Of a DNA stretch of 64,000 nucleotides, positions 9,856-17,296 are shown one piece after another. The translations under genes and the position numbers were made by a program. Source of the DNA: Liquorilactobacillus ghanensis DSM 18630 (lineage in GTDB: Bacteria; Bacillota; Bacilli; Lactobacillales; Lactobacillaceae); contig NZ_AZGB01000027.1 in the NCBI RefSeq assembly GCF_001435235.1, positions 1-64,000 on the forward strand, given 5' to 3'. The notes beneath the pieces were generated by a model. It ran no database searches. It worked only from the letters and a program-made list of their open reading frames with translations, and was not told the DNA's origin. The first letter of the stretch is position 1, and the number at the start of each line of letters is the position of its first letter.

Positions 9856-10386
9856 CTACTTCACAAACTTTTCTAAATACGTTTGGTAATTTTGATAAGT
9901 TAAATGATCATAGCAGCAAAAAATAACTTGTAATTGCTTGTTTTTATGCTGATTAAGCCATTTTTGAATTGTTAAAACTGCGATTGGAATTGCTTCAGCC
10001 AACGGATATCCATAAATTCCCGTTGCAATTGCAGGAAAAGCAATTTGACGAGCTTGATATTGTGCAGCCAAATCCAGACTATTACGATAACAAGCCGCTA
10101 GCAGCTGCGCGGCTGTTTTTTTATTATCACGATAACGCGGACCAACCGTGTGAATAATGTATTTGGCTGGCAAATCAAAACCAGGGGTGATTTTGGCTTC
10201 GCCAGTTCGGCAGCCGTGTAGTTGACGACAAGCAACTGCTAATTGTGGACCGGCTGCTTGATGAATCGCACCATCAACTCCGCCTCCACCCATTAAAGAA
10301 GAATTAGCTGCATTCACAATCACATCACAAGCCAACTTAGTGATATCCCCTTGTCGCAACTCCAATTGCTGTGAAAAAAATGGCAT
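9856..10386 (-). CDS. Macro-domain ADP-ribose hydrolase (YmdB-like)
   Basis: A macro domain of 176 residues, likely to bind ADP-ribose and remove O-acetyl- or protein-linked ADP-ribose. Key motifs are GDIT near the start, NAANSSLMGGGGVDGAIH (ribose and phosphate loop) and AFPAIATGIYGYPL near the middle. The start at 10386 is supported by AAAGGAG nine bases upstream; a longer frame to 10425 would run into the end of the nuclease gene. It lies 16 bases after the nuclease stop and may be cotranscribed with it. Confidence 0.9.
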   Translation of the reverse strand: MPFFSQQLELRQGDITKLACDVIVNAANSSLMGGGGVDGAIHQAAGPQLAVACRQLHGCRTGEAKITPGFDLPAKYIIHTVGPRYRDNKKTAAQLLAACYRNSLDLAAQYQARQIAFPAIATGIYGYPLAEAIPIAVLTIQKWLNQHKNKQLQVIFCCYDHLTYQNYQTYLEKFVK

Positions 10387-10402
10387 TAAAACTATCTCCT
10401 TT

Positions 10403-11227
10403 CTAATTAATCTGACTAGTCCCATCTTGATAATTTAAAGTTACCCCATTTTGAACATTGAAAATATAGACATTAAAATGAATTGCATTACTGCCAATCG
10501 ACTGTGCTTCCATTTGAACCCCGCGCGCTAATAATTCATTTCCCCGAAAAACCGGTGTTACTCGATAACGAACATAGCCAGCGGGATGCTGTTTCAAATA
10601 ATAGGCAATATCATCTTCGTGGGCCAGCATTTCGGGAGCATTTAACTCACGTGTTCCAGTAATCAAATTCTTAGGATTATTGTTTTGTCCAGTCAGTTGA
10701 TAGCCAAGCAAATGACTTCGATTATATAACCAGCCAGAACTAAGTTTTTTATTATGCCAACCCGTTGGATCCCAAGTTAATTCAGTTCGTTTGGCAGTTG
10801 GCATCAACGACTTATTCAACAATGCATTAGCACTACCGGCTCGATTTAATTGATCTAAATTACTGTAGGTTTGCCAAGCACCTTTGGCTGTACTTAGATC
10901 AGCGGCAGAAAAATTAGGATTATTGTTATTTACGGTAATTTCATTTTTACCAGTATAATTCAAAGCAGCTAGTTGCTGAAGCGAGCTGCTTGTAGTTGCT
11001 GTTTGGTCGTTAGAATTTACCGTATTCAGTGTTGCTAGTTTATGCCGCCAATGTTTAATTCGCCGATTTTGAACAGTAATTTGCTGTTTAGTTTTCTTTA
11101 TCTGTCGCTTTAATTTGGTAACTTTTTGCTGTTCAACTGTTGAGGCTGAACTTTTAGTTACTACAGGACAACTAAAAATCAAAAATGCTACCCAGATTGT
11201 GGTAATTATTTGGATTATTTTTTTCAT
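10403..11227 (-). CDS. Secreted DNA/RNA non-specific endonuclease (EndA/NUC-like)
   Basis: An N-terminal hydrophobic segment (about 5-22) indicates export. A basic coiled-coil region follows (33-65), then a beta-beta-alpha metal nuclease domain (about 90-274). The catalytic region reads NRSHLLGYQLTG at 169-180, a variant of the DRGH motif with His172 as likely general base. NNNPKNLITGTRELN supplies the metal-binding Asn. Such nucleases degrade external DNA for nutrition, biofilm turnover or DNA uptake. The start codon overlaps the stop of the upstream gene (TAATG), so the pair is coupled. Confidence 0.85.
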   Translation of the reverse strand: MKKIIQIITTIWVAFLIFSCPVVTKSSASTVEQQKVTKLKRQIKKTKQQITVQNRRIKHWRHKLATLNTVNSNDQTATTSSSLQQLAALNYTGKNEITVNNNNPNFSAADLSTAKGAWQTYSNLDQLNRAGSANALLNKSLMPTAKRTELTWDPTGWHNKKLSSGWLYNRSHLLGYQLTGQNNNPKNLITGTRELNAPEMLAHEDDIAYYLKQHPAGYVRYRVTPVFRGNELLARGVQMEAQSIGSNAIHFNVYIFNVQNGVTLNYQDGTSQIN

Positions 11228-11697
11228 TATCTCAATGCCTTTCGATAACCAGCAGCTTGCGCTTGTGCCTCAGTAGCAAAATAAACCGCATTAGCTGCAT
11301 TCATTTTATACCCAGCTTGGCCAGGAACATGATAAATATGCGAATCGCGATTACCAATAATTTTGCCTTGACCAACTGTTACTTTGGCAGTTGAACTGGA
11401 ACTTTCAGTTGTTGTTGTCGCAGTTGCCGAGCTACTGTTAACTGCTGAACTGGCCGCTTGGCTTGAATTCGAGCTGTGGGCAACTGTTGTTTGTGAATTC
11501 CAAGCTTTTTTCAAAGATGAAGCTTGATATTGCTTAACATGCAACTTTTCTTTTAATGAACTTGATGTTTTAATCAGACTATTTTCTTGCTGTGTTAAAT
11601 CGCTTTTTCCAGTCGTTGTTGCTGTGACTTGCTGTGAGCAAACACCCAGAGAAATGATAGCCCCTGCCAAAACAGTTAATCTAATTAGCTTTTTCAC
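11227..11697 (-). CDS. Secreted protein with C-terminal sunset-like domain
   Basis: 156 residues: an N-terminal signal segment (Cys20 may or may not be lipidated), a low-complexity Ser/Thr/Ala linker (about 75-105), and a compact C-terminal domain. That domain contains GNRDSHIYHVPGQAGY and an EAQAQAAGYRKA helix. This matches the small domain (called sunset, or Ada-like zinc-binding) often attached to secreted nucleases. Here it is encoded separately, directly upstream of and coupled to the secreted nuclease, so it may tether or target it. Confidence 0.7.
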   Translation of the reverse strand: MKKLIRLTVLAGAIISLGVCSQQVTATTTGKSDLTQQENSLIKTSSSLKEKLHVKQYQASSLKKAWNSQTTVAHSSNSSQAASSAVNSSSATATTTTESSSSTAKVTVGQGKIIGNRDSHIYHVPGQAGYKMNAANAVYFATEAQAQAAGYRKALR

Positions 11698-11958
11698 ATT
11701 AATTACTTCTTTCTACTTAAGTAAACTTCGACTTCAATAAATATTAATTGTATTTAATAGCGGATTTTACATAGCCTCCCCTTGCTATATAAGTCATTTT
11801 GCCTAATTTCTAGGCATATTATAACATGCATGTTATGCTATATTATGTAAGAATTTAAGAATGAAAAAACGTTAATAGCCGTAAAAATTAAAAGTATTTA
11901 GCTGATTAAGAATTTTTTTAGTAGAGCTACAACTGTATCAACTAAGGGAGTGAACAAA

Positions 11959-12285
11959 ATGAAAAGTGTGTTAATTGTCACAACTGAAAATATCCCCGGC
12001 AAAAAATATGAAGTCTTAGGTGAAGTTTTTGGGATTACTACTCAGTCTAAAAATGTCTTCCGCAATATTGGCGCTGGTTTAAAAAACATTGTCGGTGGTG
12101 AAATCAAAGACTATACCAAAATGTTGGAAGAATCACGACAAGTTGCTGTTGAACGCTTACGACGAAATGCTGCTAAAATAGGCGCTGATGCGGTAGTAAT
12201 GATGCGCTTTGATTCAGGTTCGATTGGTCAAGATATGCAATCAGTTGCTGCCTATGGTACAGCAGTTAAATATCTTTCAGCATAG
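11959..12285 (+). CDS. YbjQ/UPF0145 family protein
   Basis: About 108 residues matching the YbjQ family of pentameric small proteins of unknown role: N-terminal [20 protein letters not shown] and a C-terminal helix-strand unit around [17 protein letters not shown]. The ATG at 11959 is preferred because AAGGGAG (11944-11950) lies 8 bases upstream; the in-frame GTG at 11950 overlaps that signal. It stands alone and ends at a strong bidirectional terminator. Confidence 0.85.
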   Translation: MKSVLIVTTENIPGKKYEVLGEVFGITTQSKNVFRNIGAGLKNIVGGEIKDYTKMLEESRQVAVERLRRNAAKIGADAVVMMRFDSGSIGQDMQSVAAYGTAVKYLSA

Positions 12286-12302
12286 TTAGTTTCGCAGCCA
12301 TT

Positions 12303-12352
12303 AAAAAACTGCAGTTGTAATCATTCTTGCAATTACGACTGCAGTTTTTTTA
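12303..12352. terminator. Bidirectional terminator
   Basis: A long stem (AAAACTGCAGT.GTAAT with ATTAC.ACTGCAGTTTT) has T runs on both strands. It serves the YbjQ gene on the plus strand and the arylsulfotransferase on the minus strand. Confidence 0.85.
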
Positions 12353-12357
12353 TTATT

Positions 12358-14034
12358 TTACTGATTAACATTGAAAGAATAATTTGGCGAATAAAAATCC
12401 AACCGATAAGCTCGATAAACGTAGGCTTTAATTGATGCATTTTTTACGGTTGCATTCCATACTTGCTGACCTTTTGAGTTAACCTCGATAATATTACTTT
12501 CCTTGCCACCATTTTTATATCCGAAATCCAATAAAACATTGCCATTTTCCAATTTTTGAGCAAAACCGATTACGGCAGTGTAGTTCTGCTTGCCTAAATT
12601 TTTACCATACGACCAACTTTGGGTAATTGTCTTTTGCTTATCATTAATTTTATAAATAATCCCTTCAGAATATTTACCCGATGTTTTCTGATTGCCATTA
12701 GTTACAGAAATATTATTATTATATAAAATAATATTTTCAATTCCTTTTTCTTGGTTTAACAGATACAAGCCATGTTGTCCGCCAGTAATAGTGGTTTTCT
12801 TAGCTCTTTTCAACAAATATTTACGATACTTCGGCGGCCAACTTTGGCGTTTCTTTCCACTATAAATCCACTTAATTTTATTTGTCCGATAATCTAATTT
12901 CATAATTAGATCTTGATTACGGCTGGATATTAAAATACTGTGGTCCTTTTTATCATAATCAACTGAGTTTTGATGAAACCAGTCCATTTTTCCATCATCG
13001 CCACGCGCAAACGATTTCCACATTGATTTCGGCAAAATTCGTTTAAAGTCAATTACCTTAACTACTTTTCCGGTCTTATAAGAAATTTCAGCCAAAGTAT
13101 CTTCTTTATAATATTTACTTCCGTCTGAAACGGTCGCTAAAATATTTCCATTCGGCAGACGCGTTAAATCATGATGAATTAATGTTGTATACTGAACTTC
13201 TGATTTAATCGCATCAGTCGAGCCGGTTTTGGCAGAGAATTTAAACTCTTTATAAATCCGACCAAGTAAATCAGTTTCAATTAAATCATTATAAGTTTCA
13301 TCTGACTGATTTGACTTAGTCAGCATCATTAAATGACCTTTTGTCCACTTTTTTAGCATGTGTTGGGAATAAAGTGTTGAATACCAGCGAACCTCTCCAT
13401 TGCTATCGACCGCAAACGGTTCTTTTGTCGTCCGATTAAATACAGTCAACTTGTTTTTCCCCAATTCCATCTGATCAGTATCTTTTTTGGAAACTACTAC
13501 TTTAGCTTTACTTACATACTCAGGCAGCTGACCAGTCTTAATTGTCAAATGTTTAATGTCAGTAATTCCGTTTCGATAGGTTGCTTTAAGTGTAATTCGA
13601 TTATTATATTCAGCATACAGACCTACTAATGGTACTTGATGTTCCTTGGAATACTTTCCATTCACTTGATTAGAAATTGAAGTATTTGCCGTCTTCCCTT
13701 CGATGGTATAAGACACTTTGGCAGCAGATTTTGTTTTGAAAATTATTAATGCACTTAATGGTGAAGTCTGATATGGATTTAATTTGACATAAGGTTCATC
13801 CAAAGTAAATTTATTAGCTTTAACTGTCGTTCGATATTTCTTAGTTAATTTTCCCTGGTTCTTTTGGCGTGTGTCAACCAACCTGCTGCCAATATTCTTC
13901 TTAATTTGCGAAGTACTCAGTAATTTGAAATCTTTTTTAGCTGTTTTTTGGTGGCTATTGTTCGAATAAAAAAAACTGCCAGTCAAAACCACACCTAATA
14001 AAACAATTCCGGTGACAACTTTGCTGATTTTCAA
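12358..14034 (-). CDS. Arylsulfotransferase (ASST) family, membrane-anchored
   Basis: About 558 residues: an N-terminal hydrophobic anchor or signal, a beta-rich N-terminal domain (about 60-190), then a propeller-like domain with repeated W- and D-rich strands. Family marks include HHDLTRLPNGNIL, DWFHQNSVDYD, ILISSRNQDLI and GGQHGLYLL. In this family a histidine of the propeller is sulfated as it moves sulfate between phenolic compounds. The natural substrate here is unknown. I prefer the TTG at 14034, which has AAGGG at a usable distance and gives a regular signal peptide; a GTG at 14043 is possible. No sulfatase or DsbA-like gene is adjacent. Confidence 0.8.
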   Translation of the reverse strand: MKISKVVTGIVLLGVVLTGSFFYSNNSHQKTAKKDFKLLSTSQIKKNIGSRLVDTRQKNQGKLTKKYRTTVKANKFTLDEPYVKLNPYQTSPLSALIIFKTKSAAKVSYTIEGKTANTSISNQVNGKYSKEHQVPLVGLYAEYNNRITLKATYRNGITDIKHLTIKTGQLPEYVSKAKVVVSKKDTDQMELGKNKLTVFNRTTKEPFAVDSNGEVRWYSTLYSQHMLKKWTKGHLMMLTKSNQSDETYNDLIETDLLGRIYKEFKFSAKTGSTDAIKSEVQYTTLIHHDLTRLPNGNILATVSDGSKYYKEDTLAEISYKTGKVVKVIDFKRILPKSMWKSFARGDDGKMDWFHQNSVDYDKKDHSILISSRNQDLIMKLDYRTNKIKWIYSGKKRQSWPPKYRKYLLKRAKKTTITGGQHGLYLLNQEKGIENIILYNNNISVTNGNQKTSGKYSEGIIYKINDKQKTITQSWSYGKNLGKQNYTAVIGFAQKLENGNVLLDFGYKNGGKESNIIEVNSKGQQVWNATVKNASIKAYVYRAYRLDFYSPNYSFNVNQ

Positions 14035-14043
14035 TAACCACAC

Positions 14044-14359
14044 ACCCTTATTATTCGATAATTGATTAAATTACAGAATAACAATAAAAAAAGGAAAAAT
14101 TGTTGTTAATTTTAGAAGAAATAGTGAATTTTATACTAATTTTAAAAATTTCTAAAGATTTTCAATACTTAAATTTAATAAATTACCCAATAAAAATAAA
14201 AAAGCTTCACCAAAATGGCAAAGCTAATTGTCTATGCAATATATATTGCAACTGATATTTTAGTTTACTTTTAAAAAGAATGCAATAACTTTACTAACTT
14301 TTTAAGAATCGAAACCCTAATAATAAGCTGGCTATTTTTCTAATAGGTTTAAATCAGGC
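14044..14359. other. AT-rich intergenic region
   Basis: Very AT-rich DNA between the arylsulfotransferase gene and the prophage remnant. It presumably carries the arylsulfotransferase promoter, but no box pair stands out. The 11-base string TGGCTATTTTT occurs here and again near 14422, with no assigned role. Confidence 0.4.
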
Positions 14360-14419
14360 TTAGATGTTTATACTCATGTTACTAAAAAGCTAAACCCCAA
14401 GTTCACTCTCGCAACTTAA
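14360..14419 (+). pseudogene. Scrap of a phage integrase 3' end
   Basis: In one plus frame this stretch reads LDVYTHVTKKL and then runs to a stop. It is nearly identical, in protein and DNA, to LDIYTHVTKKAK at the catalytic tyrosine of the integrase near 18116-18151. Upstream in the same frame there is no GHS motif or other integrase sequence. It is best read as a leftover of another integrase copy at the left edge of the remnant. The stretch from here to 14588 holds nothing else I can assign. Confidence 0.65.
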
Positions 14420-14588
14420 GTGGCTATTTTTATACACTATATTTTGCAAGCAAACTACAAGTAGAACTTTAGTTTGCATGAAAGTGCGCGTATATGACAC
14501 AAAAAAATAAAAAATTAGTACATTTTTGCCGACGTATCTTTATGTTTGCGCTATCATATACTTGTAAGATAGAGAGGAGGAAATCAAA

Positions 14589-14795
14589 ATGAAAATAAAA
14601 TTTGCAGAGGTTGATGCTGAGAAAACTGAAATCAGAGTTTTAAGAAATGAGAATTTAGAAGGTACGTTAAAACTGATTGACGACAGTTGGGTATTTTTCC
14701 CAGATGATGATCAAATTGACCCAATCGATTACAAGAACAATAATTTGGAAGAAGTTAAGGAAGAAATTAAGCTTGCATATGAAGCTTTAGATTAA
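14589..14795 (+). CDS. Hypothetical small acidic protein in prophage remnant
   Basis: 68 residues with a strong Shine-Dalgarno (GAGGAGG) seven bases before the ATG. The sequence alternates charged strands and ends in a Glu/Lys-rich helix; no family is recognised. Its stop is followed in the same reading frame by the remains of an S24 repressor. It could be a small early phage protein, or a piece joined to the repressor remnant by a deletion. Confidence 0.5.
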   Translation: MKIKFAEVDAEKTEIRVLRNENLEGTLKLIDDSWVFFPDDDQIDPIDYKNNNLEEVKEEIKLAYEALD

Positions 14796-15154
14796 GGAAA
14801 AAGCACTGGTCAAACTGCGAGCACAAAAAATAAGTCTGGACAAAAGTACGGCAAGAAGAATTTGTTCGCATTGAAAATTAATGGAGATTCAATGAGCAGA
14901 GTAATTCCGCCAAACAGCATTGCTGTTTTTGCCAAAGATGCGTGTATCGAAAACGGCGATGTAGTAGCGGTTTTGATAGATGGACAGGATGCTGCAATTA
15001 AAAGATACAGGAAACTTCACTTGCTGTAACTTTTTCTCTGGATTCTTATGATCCAGCATACCAGCCAATAATATTTCCTAAAACTGGAAAGCAAGATTTC
15101 AGAATACTTGGTAAAATGATTTTGTTTCAAGGCGGAGAGGAATTGAACATCTAA
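14796..15154 (+). pseudogene. Broken LexA/CI-like repressor, peptidase S24 domain
   Basis: Translation without an initiation signal gives NLFALKINGDSMSRVIPPNS, the S24 core with nucleophile Ser in GDSM, then GDVVAVLIDGQDAAIKRY with the catalytic Lys. The frame ends at TAA (15027-15029). The rest of the domain continues in another frame (SLDSYDPAYQPIIFP, then DFRILGKMI) to 15154. The N-terminal helix-turn-helix is missing. So the repressor lost its DNA-binding part and also carries a frameshift near 15015. It is followed closely by the 298-aa gene, as in phage lysogeny modules. Confidence 0.85.
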
Positions 15155-15168
15155 TTGGGGGAATAAGT

Positions 15169-16065
15169 TTGGGTATTTTTGACTATTTTAAAAGGAAAAA
15201 AGAAGAAAAAATTGAAGCTAAAAGGCAATTAAAGCTTCAACAAGAAGCTGATTTCATGCTTCCTCAGCATATCAAACACGTGAGTGAGTCATTAGACTTA
15301 ATTGGCAGCACATCTAATCCTCAAACTTTTCTTGAGCGAAGGTCTTTTCTCATAAAAGAAGGAACTGAAGCTGTTAAATGGATGAAAATTTCAAATAAAA
15401 TTCAAGACAGTGACGCCGAAGAAGTGCAAGAAATTGTAGACGAAGCTTCCAACCATGGATATGAGAATGGATTCATGTTGAACGTTGTAAAAAAGCTTGA
15501 TAAAAAAGTAACTAGAGCAAAGCTCCCTAAAACAAAACTAAAATACTATGAAGAATCGCTTTTGCTGATAAATCAACTTAAAGGTGGCTTCAAGAGCGAA
15601 AACATTACATGGCTAAATGACAGATTAGCGCCCCAAATAGAAAATCTGGAAAGTGAAATAAGCCCTAAACAGCATTTGACAAAAAATGATTGCAAACAGC
15701 AAAATGAGCTTCTTCGCAGCGTTGGACTTGATGATATTGCAAAAAGAAATGAAAAATTTCAAAAAGAAGAAGAACTGCGAGAGAAGCTAACCCCAATATG
15801 GCTAAATGGTGAGAACATTTCTAAAAAAGGGAATCCTAAAAAATCAAATGAGGTACTTTTGCCCCTTTTGAAAACACCATTTGACGATGATGAAGAACTT
15901 TATTGGCGCCTAGCAATCAATTATCGAAAATTGAAAGATTATCAAAGCGAAATTAATATAATCGAAAAAGCCTTAAATAAAGAAAAAATGAATTGGTCAT
16001 TCCGTAGCAAACAGCAGTTTAAAAATCGTTTGAATAAGGCTAAACTTTTATTAGAAAAGAAATAA
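15169..16065 (+). CDS. Hypothetical protein, TPR-like C-terminus, prophage cargo
   Basis: 298 residues beginning at TTG after GGGGGAAT. The N-terminus (MGIFDYFKRKKEEKIEAKR) is strongly basic and helical. The body is mostly helical and charged. The C-terminal 60 residues resemble one or two tetratricopeptide-like helix pairs (ELYWRLAINYRKL, then SEINIIEKALN). No enzyme motif is seen. It is intact while its neighbours on both sides are broken, and it lies between repressor and PH/SHOCT remnants where temperate phages carry accessory genes. The function is unknown. Confidence 0.65.
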   Translation: MGIFDYFKRKKEEKIEAKRQLKLQQEADFMLPQHIKHVSESLDLIGSTSNPQTFLERRSFLIKEGTEAVKWMKISNKIQDSDAEEVQEIVDEASNHGYENGFMLNVVKKLDKKVTRAKLPKTKLKYYEESLLLINQLKGGFKSENITWLNDRLAPQIENLESEISPKQHLTKNDCKQQNELLRSVGLDDIAKRNEKFQKEEELREKLTPIWLNGENISKKGNPKKSNEVLLPLLKTPFDDDEELYWRLAINYRKLKDYQSEINIIEKALNKEKMNWSFRSKQQFKNRLNKAKLLLEKK

Positions 16066-16085
16066 TTATTACTGGTGGAAATGAA

Positions 16086-16591
16086 ATGATAAGTAATGAT
16101 GATGAGGTATTAGCAAAAGTTAAAGGCACCTGCGGAATAGTCTATGTTTTTAGCGACCGTGTTGTTATTTCTCGCAAATCCATTACTGGTTTTTTTGGAC
16201 AAGGCATCAAAGGCGATAAAACAATTTATTTTAAAGATATTAAAGTTATTGAGTAAAAAAACCTACTGTTTGGGCAAATGGCTATATTCAATTTATAACT
16301 AACATGGAATTAGCTACAAATCAAACTGTTGGAATCTTGGGAACGAAGCTCAAGGCTTTAAAAGATCCTAATGCAGTCATACTCTGAGCAATTAAAAAAG
16401 AAGTTGTTCAAAATGGGGAAACGGTTTACCAAGTTGCTGTGCAACAATGGAAAAACTCAAAAGTAGCAAAGCAGAAACACCCCCTTCTTGATCCAACCGA
16501 TGAAATAGCTAAATATAAGAAGCTACTTGATGATGGCACGATCACCAAAGAGTAATTTGAAGCCAAGAAAAAGCAGCTACTTAACTTGTAA
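16086..16591 (+). pseudogene. Broken PH-like/SHOCT-domain protein
   Basis: From ATG 16086 a 56-codon frame encodes a small beta domain (VLAKVKGTCGIVYVF, then GIKGDKTIYFKDIKVIE) and stops at 16254. One base is missing from an A-run. The next frame continues as KPTVWANGYIQF and GILGTKLKALKD, meets TGA at 16385, and continues as VVQNGETVYQVAVQQW. It ends in a SHOCT-type tail, DEIAKYKKLLDDGTITKE, then TAA at 16553, FEAKKKQLLNL and the natural stop at 16589. Three lesions make it a pseudogene. The intact form would be about 168 residues, of the DUF4429/SHOCT kind seen beside phage repressors. Confidence 0.8.
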
Positions 16592-16673
16592 TGTCCACTC
16601 AACTTTGAGTTTGTCCAAATCCTGATGACATTAAAAGCTTGGAATATAATAGTTTTTTCGAGGGGGATTTAGT

Positions 16674-17045
16674 ATGAAAACAACTAAATTAGTTGTGGGA
16701 ATTCTAATGATTATTTTGTCTGTTTTTATAGTCTTTGAATCAGCGATTGTTGGTGTTGGAATTGCCATAGTAAATGGCCATCATATCAGTAGTTCAGCAG
16801 CCCTTTTCGTCGCTATTCTTTATTTGGCTGCTGGAATTATTTATCTAGCTACAAAATCTAAAAAAGGTCTTGGCGGTGATGTCGCTAATCTTGTTCTTCT
16901 TTTAATCGCTTGGATTATCGGTTTTTCTAAGGTTGGCATGTATTCAGGTCTTAAAACCTGGAGTTGGCTTGCTTTCATTATAGGTGTTGTTTTCTTTGTT
17001 TGGCATCTTATTAAAAATAAGAAAGCCAAAAAAACAATAAATTAA
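16674..17045 (+). CDS. Small four-helix membrane protein in prophage remnant
   Basis: 123 residues with four hydrophobic segments (about 5-32, 40-60, 67-84 and 92-113) and a basic C-terminal tail. The ribosome-binding site is GAGGGGG. No family is recognised. Small membrane proteins of this kind often sit in the lysogeny region of temperate phages, where some act in superinfection exclusion; that role is not shown here. A long hairpin begins 11 bases after the stop. Confidence 0.65.
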   Translation: MKTTKLVVGILMIILSVFIVFESAIVGVGIAIVNGHHISSSAALFVAILYLAAGIIYLATKSKKGLGGDVANLVLLLIAWIIGFSKVGMYSGLKTWSWLAFIIGVVFFVWHLIKNKKAKKTIN

Positions 17046-17053
17046 GCACTTAT

Positions 17054-17092
17054 TTATATGTATTCTCCGCCTTTGGTGGAGAATACATATAA
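17054..17092 (+). repeat. Long perfect hairpin after the membrane-protein gene
   Basis: An 18-bp stem (one G-U pair) with a TTT loop, at 17054-17071 and 17075-17092. No T run follows on either strand. It may stabilise the 3' end of the transcript or be a terminator that lost its tail. Confidence 0.6.
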
Positions 17093-17141
17093 TGACCGGT
17101 CAAAACAGAATTATGGCTCAAAGAAACAGCAACTAACATAC

Positions 17142-17164
17142 GCCCCACTTCGGGGCTTTTATTT
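17142..17164 (+). terminator. Intrinsic terminator upstream of the integrase
   Basis: The stem GCCCC/GGGGC with loop ACTTC is followed by CTTTTATTT on the plus strand. This layout is common in front of phage integrase genes. Confidence 0.75.
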
Positions 17165-17296
17165 AACAGTTAAATCGAACATACGTGCATATTTTAGACT
17201 AAAAATACACAAAAACGTATGGTTACCTTTTAAAATAATTGGAGTATTAGATAGTTTTGCGTACTTTTCGGCTTGAACACACTGGAGGAATTTCAA

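Noticed and set aside
14328-14440. TGGCTATTTTT repeats as attachment cores
   Set aside because: Only 11 AT-rich bases, both copies on the same side; no matching copy at the right end of the element.
16086-16591. Stop-codon recoding (readthrough) of the PH/SHOCT gene
   Set aside because: There is also a one-base deletion, and no recoding element such as a SECIS-like stem is visible; decay is simpler.
17058-17276. 72-codon plus-strand frame between the membrane gene and the integrase
   Set aside because: It covers the long hairpin and the integrase-side terminator, has no ribosome site, and no protein-like pattern.
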